From positions 1 to 7,069 of the forward strand of contig JAIOQF010000012.1 in assembly GCA_021413535.1 (NCBI GenBank): a stretch of DNA of 7,069 nt, in the 5' to 3' direction. Shown one piece after another: positions 1 through 6,829 of the stretch. Origin of the DNA: Verrucomicrobiota bacterium. GTDB taxonomy: Bacteria > Verrucomicrobiota > Verrucomicrobiia > Verrucomicrobiales > Verrucomicrobiaceae. The position numbers and the translations under genes were made by a program. The notes under the pieces are model-generated. The model was not told the DNA's origin, made no database searches, and saw only the letters and a program-made list of their open reading frames with translations. Position 1 is the first letter of the stretch. Each line of letters opens with the position of its first letter.

Positions 1-293
1 GGTAGTAAGCATGCCGTCCCCGCCTTGCAAACCCGCCAGCGACCATCCACCAGAATCCTCCCCTCCCCACCAAGACACGCCATGAAGAATGCTCCGCTCT
101 GTTTCAACCGCACAATCTCATAAGGAGCATGGGCTTCACGCACTCCGATGTGCGCGATGCGGTGCCGCGCCAGCGCGCCGCAGACAGGCTGACCCTGAAT
201 CCAGTCCCGCTTGTCGGAATCATCCGCCCGCACCAAAATCTGCCGCGTGCGATGCCCCAGAATGTCCGTTTCAGATAGGTGGCTGATTTTCAT
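1..293 (-). CDS. AraC-family transcriptional regulator, N-terminal sensor domain (partial, runs off left edge)
   Basis: Reading the minus strand from the ATG at 293-291 gives 97 uninterrupted codons to the window edge, beginning MKISHLSETDILGHRTRQ. The segment PYEIVRLKQSGAFFMACLGG (about residues 58-77) followed by EGRILVDGRWRVCKAGTACL (78-97) is the beta-roll of the cupin-like effector-binding domain seen at the N-terminus of AraC-type regulators, with strand-turn repeats and the 'GxGRVLVDGRW..C.AGTACLLPP' pattern I associate with Verrucomicrobia members. The C-terminal double helix-turn-helix that would prove DNA binding lies outside the window. The start is supported by a GGAGAG ribosome site 9 nt upstream, and no other in-frame ATG, GTG or TTG lies close upstream. 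It is divergent from the PEP_hydrolase/cupin/ThuA genes, the usual arrangement for a regulator and its target operon. The role (ligand-responsive activator or repressor of that operon) is inferred. Confidence 0.8.
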   Translation of the reverse strand, partial: MKISHLSETDILGHRTRQILVRADDSDKRDWIQGQPVCGALARHRIAHIGVREAHAPYEIVRLKQSGAFFMACLGGEGRILVDGRWRVCKAGTACLL

Positions 294-428
294 GCACGAA
301 ATCTCTCCAGCAAGTCCGCCGGTGCAATGTGGATTTTGAATAGGTATTGGTGCTTCGCGAAAGGGCGTGTTTTGTGAGAATGGCATCCCAAGCTTCGTTT
401 GAATCAACCCGCAACAACACTGACAGTC
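294..428. promoter_or_regulatory. Divergent intergenic region, probable shared promoter/operator
   Basis: This 135-bp stretch separates the start codons of the minus-strand AraC-type gene and the plus-strand operon, so it should hold both promoters and any operator. Its middle (about 326-350) is AT-richer than the flanking genes, as expected of a promoter. I see no convincing -35/-10 pair on either strand. Possible operator elements are an 8-bp palindrome TTCGCGAA at 354-361, a GCTTCG direct repeat at 352 and 392 (40 bp apart), and TTTGAAT at 335 and 398. None is strong enough to assign. Short overlapping open frames here look like chance. Confidence 0.45.
303..308 (-). promoter_or_regulatory. 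Ribosome binding site of the AraC-type gene
   Basis: On the minus strand GGAGAG lies 9 nt before the ATG at 293. It fixes the start of the divergent regulator. It is the only clear Shine-Dalgarno sequence in the window, since the three plus-strand genes have none. Confidence 0.65.
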
Positions 429-1310
429 ATGCCCAACCCCTGGACCGGAAAAGGAAACCCTTACACACGCGAGGAAGTGCGCGAACGCCTCCGCGCCACG
501 CTCAGAAAAGGCGACGCCATCATCGCTGCGGGAGCCGGCACCGGCATCAGCGCCAAGTTCATCGAGAAGGGTGGCGCCGATCTGATCATCATCTACAACT
601 CCGGTCGCTTTCGCATGATGGGTCACGGATCGACCTGCGGCCTCATGGCCTATGGCGACGCCAATGCCATCGCCATGGAGATCGGCGAATACGAAGTGCT
701 TCCTGTCGTCGAAGATGTGCCTGTCATTTGCGGAGTCCATGCCACCGACCCGCGCCGCCGCATGTGGCACTGGCTAGGGCGAGTAAAGGAAATGGGATTC
801 TCCGGCGTGAACAATTTTCCAACTCACACCATCGTGGACGGCCACTTTCGCGGCGTGCTCGAGGAAACCGGCATGAGCGTGAAGAAAGAGTTCGAGATGA
901 TCGCACTGGCGCGGAAGATGGATTTGTTCAGCATCGTCTATGTCGCCACCCCGGAGGAAGCCATCGAAATGGCCAAAGCCGGAGCCGACGCCATTATCGC
1001 CCACGTTGGCACCACGGTCGGTGGCAGCATCGGCGTGACGAGTGCCGTGGTATCGTGGGACCACACCATCAAGCGCACGCAGGAAATCATTGATGCCGCA
1101 AACACTATCAGAAAGGACATTTTCTTCCTTTGTCACGGTGGGCCCATCAACACACCTGAAGATGCCAACCGTGTGATCAAAGCCACGGATGCCGTCGGTT
1201 TTGTCGGAGCTTCGAGCCTCGAGCGCATGGGGGTCGAAGAGTCGCTGACTAATCTGACGAAAAAATTCAAGACCCTCAAAGCGCCAGCCGCGTCAAAATT
1301 TAAAGCCTGA
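429..1310 (+). CDS. Phosphoenolpyruvate hydrolase-family TIM-barrel protein (Tm-1 C-terminal-domain type)
   Basis: The 293-residue protein matches the PEP_hydrolase family (Pfam PF09370, formerly 'TIM-barrel signal transduction'), a branch of the PEP mutase-like TIM barrels. It also forms the C-terminal half of plant and fungal Tm-1-like proteins. Recognisable stretches are GAGTGISAKFIEKGGADL (35-52), the IYNSGRFRMMGHGS loop (55-68), NNFPTHTIVDG (128-138), AHVGTTVGGSIG (191-202), LCHGGPI (234-240) and GFVGASSLER (257-266), near the ends of successive barrel strands. There is no signal peptide, so it should be cytoplasmic. I chose ATG 429 because MPNPWTGKGNPYTREE resembles the usual start of the family; an in-frame TTG at 399 would add ten residues of no family character. 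Neither start has a Shine-Dalgarno sequence. The UPF0261 partner domain typical of Tm-1 is not fused here and not in the window. It is probably the first gene of the operon. The family's true reaction is poorly established, so 'hydrolase' is a family name only. Confidence 0.88.
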   Translation: MPNPWTGKGNPYTREEVRERLRATLRKGDAIIAAGAGTGISAKFIEKGGADLIIIYNSGRFRMMGHGSTCGLMAYGDANAIAMEIGEYEVLPVVEDVPVICGVHATDPRRRMWHWLGRVKEMGFSGVNNFPTHTIVDGHFRGVLEETGMSVKKEFEMIALARKMDLFSIVYVATPEEAIEMAKAGADAIIAHVGTTVGGSIGVTSAVVSWDHTIKRTQEIIDAANTIRKDIFFLCHGGPINTPEDANRVIKATDAVGFVGASSLERMGVEESLTNLTKKFKTLKAPAASKFKA

Positions 1311-1315
1311 TCAAC

Positions 1316-1765
1316 GTGAACCCGAAAGACCGTCACTTCGTGCAAATTGCGGATGCGCTCCGTGAGCCGAGCCCTTGGACAACAAACGAATGGCTTTGCC
1401 GCCCGGACGTCGTTGGCGCGGAGAAACTGCTTCTGGTGAGAGCGAACATGGACCCGCTGCATTGCCATCCATTCCACATCCACCCGCATCGCGAAGAAAT
1501 CATCTACGTCATCAGCGGCCTCGCAGAGCAATGGGTCGGGAACGAATGCCGCGTCCTAAGCGCGGGCGAGGTGGCGCACATCCCGGCCGGCATGGTTCAT
1601 GCAACTTACAACCCGCATAATGAGCCGCTGGTTTTTCTGGCAATACTCTCCCCGGCGAAACTTCCCGACGACCTTGCTGTCGCACCCGACCCCAGTGATG
1701 TCTCCACTCAGGAACCGTGGGCTTCTCTTCGCAAAGGACTGCCCGAGTGCAAAGCCCTTGTATGA
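1316..1765 (+). CDS. Single-domain cupin protein
   Basis: This 149-residue protein is a small cupin, usual length for a single-domain member. Cupin motif 1 is visible as H54-x-H56-x4-E61-x6-G68 (HIHPHREEIIYVISG), and motif 2 as G84-x5-P90-x-G92-x2-H95-x3-N99 (GEVAHIPAGMVHATYN). All four expected metal ligands (H54, H56, E61, H95) are therefore present, and it should bind a divalent metal. H51 and H58 add to a histidine-rich patch. It has no signal peptide. The start is a GTG five bases after the stop of the PEP_hydrolase gene; no Shine-Dalgarno sequence is visible, so translational coupling is likely. Cupins of this kind may be sugar or keto-acid isomerases, dioxygenases or small-molecule binders; the sequence alone does not choose. 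Its position suggests that it works on the same substrate as the TIM-barrel enzyme. The C-terminal tail after about residue 115 is low in recognisable features. Confidence 0.88.
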   Translation: MNPKDRHFVQIADALREPSPWTTNEWLCRPDVVGAEKLLLVRANMDPLHCHPFHIHPHREEIIYVISGLAEQWVGNECRVLSAGEVAHIPAGMVHATYNPHNEPLVFLAILSPAKLPDDLAVAPDPSDVSTQEPWASLRKGLPECKALV

Positions 1766-1789
1766 TTTAACAAGCCAGCATCAAGCACC

Positions 1790-4700
1790 ATGAACCGACT
1801 TCTCCTTTTCATCTCTGTATTTTTTGCATCACTCTTCACTCATCAGTCATCACTCATCGCTTCCGAACCTCTCCGCGTTTACATCCTCAGCGGACTCAAG
1901 ACGCACCGGCCCGGAGCACATGATCATCCAACATTTCTACGCGATTGGGTGCCGATGCTTAATGAGCGGGGCGCCAAGGCAACTGGCGGCGATGCTTTTC
2001 CGACGAAAGAGCAACTGAATCAAACAGACGTTCTGATTATACATCGAGACGGAGGCGGCGATTTCAAACCGGAGGAGCGCACGCTGCTGGACTCTTACTC
2101 CAAACGCGGCGGCGGCATTGTGGTGATTCACGCGGGCTCGGTCGCAAACACGGACGAAGGCACCGATTACTACAAGAGCCTCATTGGCGGATCTTGGCGC
2201 AAGGGCACAACGAAATTCTTCGAGGGCCCCTTGAATCTTTACTTCACCGATCGCGAGAACCCGATCACTAAGGACTGTTCGAACTTCGAGATGGATGACG
2301 AGATTTACTACGACATGGATTTGTCGCCGCACATCAAGGTGCTTGCCGCCTCTTACACGCCGAAACCAGGCAATGGACGCAACGGTAAATCCGCGAAGAA
2401 GGCCACTGATTTAACTTCGGGCGGGAAAGTCAGCGTCTATGACATCCAGCCGCAGGTATGGACATATGAAGCCGCACACACCGACCAAGGGATTCAAGCG
2501 CTTGGCACCTTCCCGGTCGGCGGAATGGTGATTCCATTTCGTGCCTTCGTCTGCATCCCCGGGCACCAATACAAAAACTTCTCCCATCCCGTGATGCGTG
2601 CGCTCATCCTTCGCGGCATCGCTTGGGCGGGCAAGCGCGCCAACGCCGACGAGTTTCTTAGGCCACACGAACTTGGTGACAATCTTCGCTACGTGGAAGG
2701 CGGCCCGACTCATCCGAGCAAAGCTGCGGAGAAGCTCGAAGTGCATCCAGAGTTCAACATTTCTCTCGTCGCATCCGAGCCGCTCGTGAACAAAGTCATG
2801 AACGTGGACTGGGACGAGAAAGGCCGCATGTGGGTCTGCGAGACTCCGGAGTATCCCAACGGTCGCCGCAAACCGGAAACGGAAGTCTGGAAAGACAGCG
2901 GCTCGGTGATCAAGGAAAACTTCGAACAGCGCGATCCCATTGACCGCATCTCGTGGCTCGAAGACACGAACGGCGACGGCATCATGGACAAGAAGCACGT
3001 TTTTGCCGACAAGCTCGAACTCGTCACCAGCTTCGTCTTCTACAAGAACGGCGTCATCGCCACGGCCGCGCCGGACATCTGGTTCCTTGGAGACACCACC
3101 GGCAATGGCGTCTGCGACAAACGCACGAAACTCTACACCGGCCTCGGCAATGGCGATACCCACGCCGTCATCAACAACGCCCGCTGGGGACTCGACGGCT
3201 GGATTTATGCCACCAACGGCTACAGCACGAGCAACAAGGTCACCAACGGCGACGGCACAAAAAACTTCGGCGGCTACACCGCGGGCGTCGTGCGCTTCAA
3301 GCCCGACGGCAGCGCCTTCGAGCAATACTCCTCCAAGAATAGCAACACTTGGGGCCTGTGCATGACTTGGGACGGCCAGTGCTTCTTCACTCAGCCCACC
3401 TGCGGCGATGTGCTCATGCATGTCGTCCTGCCCGAGTCAGTGCTCGCGAAAGGTAAGATCCCCAGCACCAACAGTTACAACGTCCTCATGAAAGGCGAAA
3501 AAACTTTCCCCCTCATGAAGTGGGAGGAGCAAGCCTATGTGCAGATCGACCAAGTCGGCCGATATACTGCTGCGGCTGGTTGCGCCATTTATGAAGGCGG
3601 CGCCTGGCCGGAGAAATGGAACTACAGCTACTTCACCACTGAACCGACCATCAACATCGTCAGCCATCGCTTCGTCACTCCCGACGGCGTGACTTACAAA
3701 GCCGAGAAAGAAAAAGGCCGCGAGGAAACTGAGTTCATCCGGAGCAAAGACCTCTGGTTCCGCCCCATCGAGACGCGCATCGGCCCTGACGGAGCGCTCT
3801 ATGTCATCGATTTCTACAACCAGGCCGTGATCCACAATGACACCCGTGGCCCGCAGCACGGCCCCGCCAGCGCCGCCGTCCGCCCCGACCGCGACCACTA
3901 CTTCTCACGCATCTGGCGCGTGCAGCACAAGGATGCAAAGAAACTGGATGTGCCGGTGCTGGATCGAAAGAATTTTCTAAGTTTGGCGAAGGTTCTCGAA
4001 ACCAACCCGAACGCTCATGTGAAGCAGCTGGCATGGCGCTTGCTGTCCGAAGAAGCCGAAGCCACGGGAAATCAAAAGGGAATCGTCGGCTTGGCAGAGA
4101 ATGGATTGTCTCCGCATCACGGCAGCCTGGCCTTGAGCCTCTACAATGAGCTTCTGATGACGCCACTTGCGGGCTCGGAGCGGGCCAATGCCATCATAAA
4201 CGTCTTTCACACCGCCAGCGGCGACTGGCTACGGAGTGCAGCCATCGCCGTCGCAGCCGAGTCACCAGTTGAAGTTATTCTTGCCGCTTCCTCGGATGAG
4301 GAGTCCGGAAAACTCAGGCCGTTGATCGAAGCGCTTCTGCCAGCTGCACTTGGCAAGGATGGTGCCGCAAATGCTGTCAAACTGATTGAGAGCATCGAGT
4401 CACGGAGAATGAATCCGATGCTTCTCCAAGGCATCGCCCAGCAGCTGAACGAAGTTCCAGCACTTACGACTTCGCTCACCGACGCATTGAAGAAAGTCCT
4501 CGCCAATCCCGCCACAGCGGGAGCCGCGCTGCCGCTGGTCGCGAAGTGGGACACGAAGGGCTTGCTGGCTGATGCCATGAAGGCGGGGCTTGCGAAGCTC
4601 AACGCCACGCTGGTCGATGCCAAAGCCCCCATCGCCGACCGCGTCAACGCCGCACGCGCGCTCATCAGCGTCGGAGGCGATGCGCTCCAGTTCGTAGTCA

Positions 4701-6823
4701 CGCTTTTAGGCGGTCAAGACACACCCGCCGAACTTCAATCCGCCATCATCCAATCCTTCGGCGAAGCCGGCCACGCAGAAATTCTTGTCGCAAATTATGA
4801 CCGCCTGAAGGCGGGACTACAAACGAGCGCATTTGATCAAATCCTCAAACGAGCGGAAGCCACGCAAGCACTCCTGAATGCTATCAGTGAAGGAAGGATC
4901 AAAGCATCCACCCTCAGCCCTTCCGATGTCGCGCGTCTGCGCACTCACCCTAACAAACAGATTGCCACCATGGCGAGCAAAATGCTCGACCAGCTCATCA
5001 GTCCCGCAACAAAGGAAAAGAACCAACTCCTCGCCAAGCTTACACCCGAAGTAGAAAAGCCGGGTGGCAGCGCGGAGAAGGGCAAGCTCATCTTCACCGC
5101 GACCTGCGCCATCTGCCACAAGTTCGGCAAAGAAGGCAAGGAAGTCGGCCCCATCCTCGATGGCATGGGCGCGCATCCTCCAGCCGACCTGCTCGTAGCC
5201 GTGCTCGATCCGAACCGCGAGGTGGATCCGTCATTTTTCGCCTGGAACATCACGAAGAAGAACGGCGAAATCCTCGCCGGTATCATCACCCAGGAGAACA
5301 CCGCCTCGCTTCAACTCCGCAACCAGGCGGGCACCTTCGAGATTCGTAAAGATGAAATCGCCAAGCGCGAAAACACCCAGCGCTCCCTTATGCCCGAAGG
5401 CTTGGAAGCACTCGGCGCAGAGAACCTCCACGACCTCATGGCCTTCCTCAACGCCAGCGAAACGCGCTTCCGCATCGTGAACCTGGCGAGCGCTTACACC
5501 GCTGACACCCGGCGCGGCTTGTTCGCCAATGAAGAAGCCGTGAACGACAGCGTGCACTTCAGCAAATTCGGCAACATCACCGCAGAAGGCGTGCCCTACT
5601 TCATCCAAGACCCAGCCAAGAGCTCGACCGGCGCGAACGTGATCGTGCTCAAGGGCGGCAACGGCAAGAATGCCGCGCAACAGTTTCCGCAACGTGTCGA
5701 GATCGCGATGCACACTCCCGCCAAGCGATTGCATTTCCTGAGCGGCATCGCTGGCTGGGGTTATCCGGCGACGAAAGATGATCTTCCCGCGATGAAAGTG
5801 ACGATCGTGCACGCCGACGGCCAGAGCGAGGTGTCTGAACTAAAAAACGGCGATACCTTCGCGGATTACAATCGCGTGATTGATGTGCCCGGCAGCGAAA
5901 ATGTCGAAGGCATCGTGAGTAAAGGACAATTGCGACGCATCACGCTGCCGGTGAAGAACACCTCAGCCATCACAAAGCTCGTGATGGAAAGTAACAACAA
6001 TGGCATCGCCCCCGTGGTTTGCGCGATCACCGCCGACCTAGAAGGGAGCGCGGGCACTCCTGCCCGCATTCAAAATAATAATGGCGGCGAAGCCGCGAAA
6101 AAGAACGATGCGGACAAGAGTGTCCGCGCTCCCCTTGATGCAGCTCCCGTGAAATGGGAACCCGGCAAAATAAAAGTTCTCATCATAGCCGGCGGTTCCT
6201 CGCATGATTTCAAGAAATGGTTCGAAGATTACGATGGCGTATTCCTCAAGGAAGCTGGCTTCTCCGTGAACGCGACCGAGGACTCAACCACCGCCACCGC
6301 CGAGTTAAAGAACGCCGATGTTGCGATCATCAGCACGAACAAGAAGAGCTTCGATACCGCTGAATACCGCAAGGCGCTGATGGATTTCGCCGACCGCGGC
6401 AAAGGATTGATCATGCTCCATCCCGGCACCTGGTATGGCTTCGAACAGTGGCCGGAGTTGAACGCCAAGATCGTCGGCGGCGGCGCACGAGGACACGATG
6501 CCATCGCCAAATTCACCGTGTCTGTCTTGAAGAAAGATCACCCCGTGATGCAGGGCGTGCCGGATAGCTTCACCGTCGAGGACGAGCTTTATCACATCAA
6601 CTCCGAACCAGACAAGATCCCAGCAGGCACCGCACCCATCGAAGTGCTCGCGCAAACTTCACCGAGCAAGAAATACAAAGCCCCGCACGCCAGCATATGG
6701 GTGACGAAGAACGACAAGGCTAGGATCGTCGGCATCGCCATCGGTCACGATGAGCGCGTGCATAATCTTGAACTATATCAGAAAATTCTCATCAACGCCG
6801 TGAAGTGGACTAGTGGAAAGTGA
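1790..6823 (+). CDS. Secreted multidomain ThuA / PVC-type propeller / cytochrome c / ThuA protein
   Basis: The 1677-residue exported protein has these parts in order. Residues 1-25 are a signal peptide (hydrophobic LLLFISVFFASLF, cleavage near LIAS-EP). Residues about 28-290 are a ThuA-like domain (GAT-like fold; VIHAGS, LIGGSW, HPVMRALILRGIAWAG). Residues about 316-713 are the Pirellula-type dehydrogenase-like propeller (TIGR02604 type): LVASEPLVNKVMNVDWDEKG, calcium-loop-like DTNGDGIMD (392-400) and DTTGNGVCD (435-443), GPDGALYVIDFY, FSRIWRV. Residues about 714-1085 are alpha-helical, HEAT-like. Residues about 1086-1220 are the PVC-type heme domain (TIGR02603 type) with CAICH at 1106-1110 and likely distal ligand M1201 in SLMPEGLEAL. 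Residues about 1222-1417 form a beta-rich module that I cannot name firmly, possibly carbohydrate-binding. Residues 1419-1448 are encoded by an inverted-repeat element. Residues about 1461-1675 are a second ThuA domain (VLIIAGGSSHDF, MLHPGTWYGFEQWPEL, DHPVMQGV, GHDERVHN). It is the last gene of the operon, 24 bp after the cupin, with no Shine-Dalgarno sequence. Family knowledge links ThuA to sugar metabolism and heme c to electron transfer. Periplasmic sugar oxidation or processing is an inference, and the substrate is unknown. Confidence 0.92.
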   Translation: MNRLLLFISVFFASLFTHQSSLIASEPLRVYILSGLKTHRPGAHDHPTFLRDWVPMLNERGAKATGGDAFPTKEQLNQTDVLIIHRDGGGDFKPEERTLLDSYSKRGGGIVVIHAGSVANTDEGTDYYKSLIGGSWRKGTTKFFEGPLNLYFTDRENPITKDCSNFEMDDEIYYDMDLSPHIKVLAASYTPKPGNGRNGKSAKKATDLTSGGKVSVYDIQPQVWTYEAAHTDQGIQALGTFPVGGMVIPFRAFVCIPGHQYKNFSHPVMRALILRGIAWAGKRANADEFLRPHELGDNLRYVEGGPTHPSKAAEKLEVHPEFNISLVASEPLVNKVMNVDWDEKGRMWVCETPEYPNGRRKPETEVWKDSGSVIKENFEQRDPIDRISWLEDTNGDGIMDKKHVFADKLELVTSFVFYKNGVIATAAPDIWFLGDTTGNGVCDKRTKLYTGLGNGDTHAVINNARWGLDGWIYATNGYSTSNKVTNGDGTKNFGGYTAGVVRFKPDGSAFEQYSSKNSNTWGLCMTWDGQCFFTQPTCGDVLMHVVLPESVLAKGKIPSTNSYNVLMKGEKTFPLMKWEEQAYVQIDQVGRYTAAAGCAIYEGGAWPEKWNYSYFTTEPTINIVSHRFVTPDGVTYKAEKEKGREETEFIRSKDLWFRPIETRIGPDGALYVIDFYNQAVIHNDTRGPQHGPASAAVRPDRDHYFSRIWRVQHKDAKKLDVPVLDRKNFLSLAKVLETNPNAHVKQLAWRLLSEEAEATGNQKGIVGLAENGLSPHHGSLALSLYNELLMTPLAGSERANAIINVFHTASGDWLRSAAIAVAAESPVEVILAASSDEESGKLRPLIEALLPAALGKDGAANAVKLIESIESRRMNPMLLQGIAQQLNEVPALTTSLTDALKKVLANPATAGAALPLVAKWDTKGLLADAMKAGLAKLNATLVDAKAPIADRVNAARALISVGGDALQFVVTLLGGQDTPAELQSAIIQSFGEAGHAEILVANYDRLKAGLQTSAFDQILKRAEATQALLNAISEGRIKASTLSPSDVARLRTHPNKQIATMASKMLDQLISPATKEKNQLLAKLTPEVEKPGGSAEKGKLIFTATCAICHKFGKEGKEVGPILDGMGAHPPADLLVAVLDPNREVDPSFFAWNITKKNGEILAGIITQENTASLQLRNQAGTFEIRKDEIAKRENTQRSLMPEGLEALGAENLHDLMAFLNASETRFRIVNLASAYTADTRRGLFANEEAVNDSVHFSKFGNITAEGVPYFIQDPAKSSTGANVIVLKGGNGKNAAQQFPQRVEIAMHTPAKRLHFLSGIAGWGYPATKDDLPAMKVTIVHADGQSEVSELKNGDTFADYNRVIDVPGSENVEGIVSKGQLRRITLPVKNTSAITKLVMESNNNGIAPVVCAITADLEGSAGTPARIQNNNGGEAAKKNDADKSVRAPLDAAPVKWEPGKIKVLIIAGGSSHDFKKWFEDYDGVFLKEAGFSVNATEDSTTATAELKNADVAIISTNKKSFDTAEYRKALMDFADRGKGLIMLHPGTWYGFEQWPELNAKIVGGGARGHDAIAKFTVSVLKKDHPVMQGVPDSFTVEDELYHINSEPDKIPAGTAPIEVLAQTSPSKKYKAPHASIWVTKNDKARIVGIAIGHDERVHNLELYQKILINAVKWTSGK
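5105..5119 (+). other. Covalent heme c attachment site (CxxCH)
   Basis: The codons give C-A-I-C-H (residues 1106-1110 of the large protein), preceded by GKLIFTAT and followed by KFGKEGKEVGPIL, the canonical start of the PVC-type mono-heme domain. The two cysteines would bind heme by thioethers and H1110 would be the proximal ligand. M1201 in SLMPEGLE, about 90 residues on, is the likely distal ligand. It is the only CxxCH in the protein. Attachment requires export and a cytochrome c maturation system, consistent with the N-terminal signal peptide. Confidence 0.9.
6044..6133. repeat. 90-bp palindromic (MITE/REP-like) element inserted in frame in the large gene
   Basis: The left arm (6044-6069) and the reverse complement of the right arm (6108-6133) agree at 23 of 26 positions, both beginning GGGAGCGCGG. 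Each arm folds on itself: GCGGGCA-CTCC-TGCCCGC on the left and GCGGACA-AGAG-TGTCCGC on the right, each a perfect 7-bp stem with a 4-nt loop. Two of the three arm differences form one compensatory pair change (G-C versus A-T); the third is in the loop. The 38-bp centre contains another hairpin, GCGGC-GAA-GCCGC (6084-6096). The element is exactly 30 codons and encodes the polar stretch GSAGTPAR...ADKSVRAP between the beta-rich module and the second ThuA domain. I see no target-site duplication. It encodes no protein of its own, so any mobility would need a transposase supplied elsewhere. Confidence 0.8.
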
Positions 6824-6829
6824 ACCGGC

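Noticed and set aside
89..286. 65-codon plus-strand frame near the left edge
   Set aside because: It is antisense to the AraC-type N-terminus, has no ribosome site or recognisable domain, and is explained as a shadow.
352..404. GCTTCG and TTTGAAT repeats and TTCGCGAA palindrome as an AraC operator
   Set aside because: The motifs are short and expected by chance in 135 bp; the spacings do not clearly match a known AraC-site layout. Kept only as a note on the intergenic region.
347..1093. 248-codon plus-strand frame overlapping the PEP_hydrolase gene
   Set aside because: The product is a low-complexity R/H-rich sequence in the wrong frame of a gene with clear TIM-barrel motifs.
1836..1859. 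Direct repeat TCACTCATC with 14-bp period in the signal-peptide region
   Set aside because: There are only two short copies, in sequence biased by signal-peptide codons; not enough to call a slippage switch or functional repeat.
2411..3421. 336-codon open frame on the minus strand inside the large gene
   Set aside because: It lies opposite the propeller domain, whose plus-strand frame has strong family motifs. The antisense product is A/V/D-rich with no recognisable domain, typical of a shadow frame in GC-rich DNA.
6044..6133. Inverted repeat as a transcription terminator or CRISPR-like array
   Set aside because: It lies within an open reading frame that continues for 230 codons into a good ThuA domain, has no T-run, and has only two inverted rather than regularly spaced direct copies.
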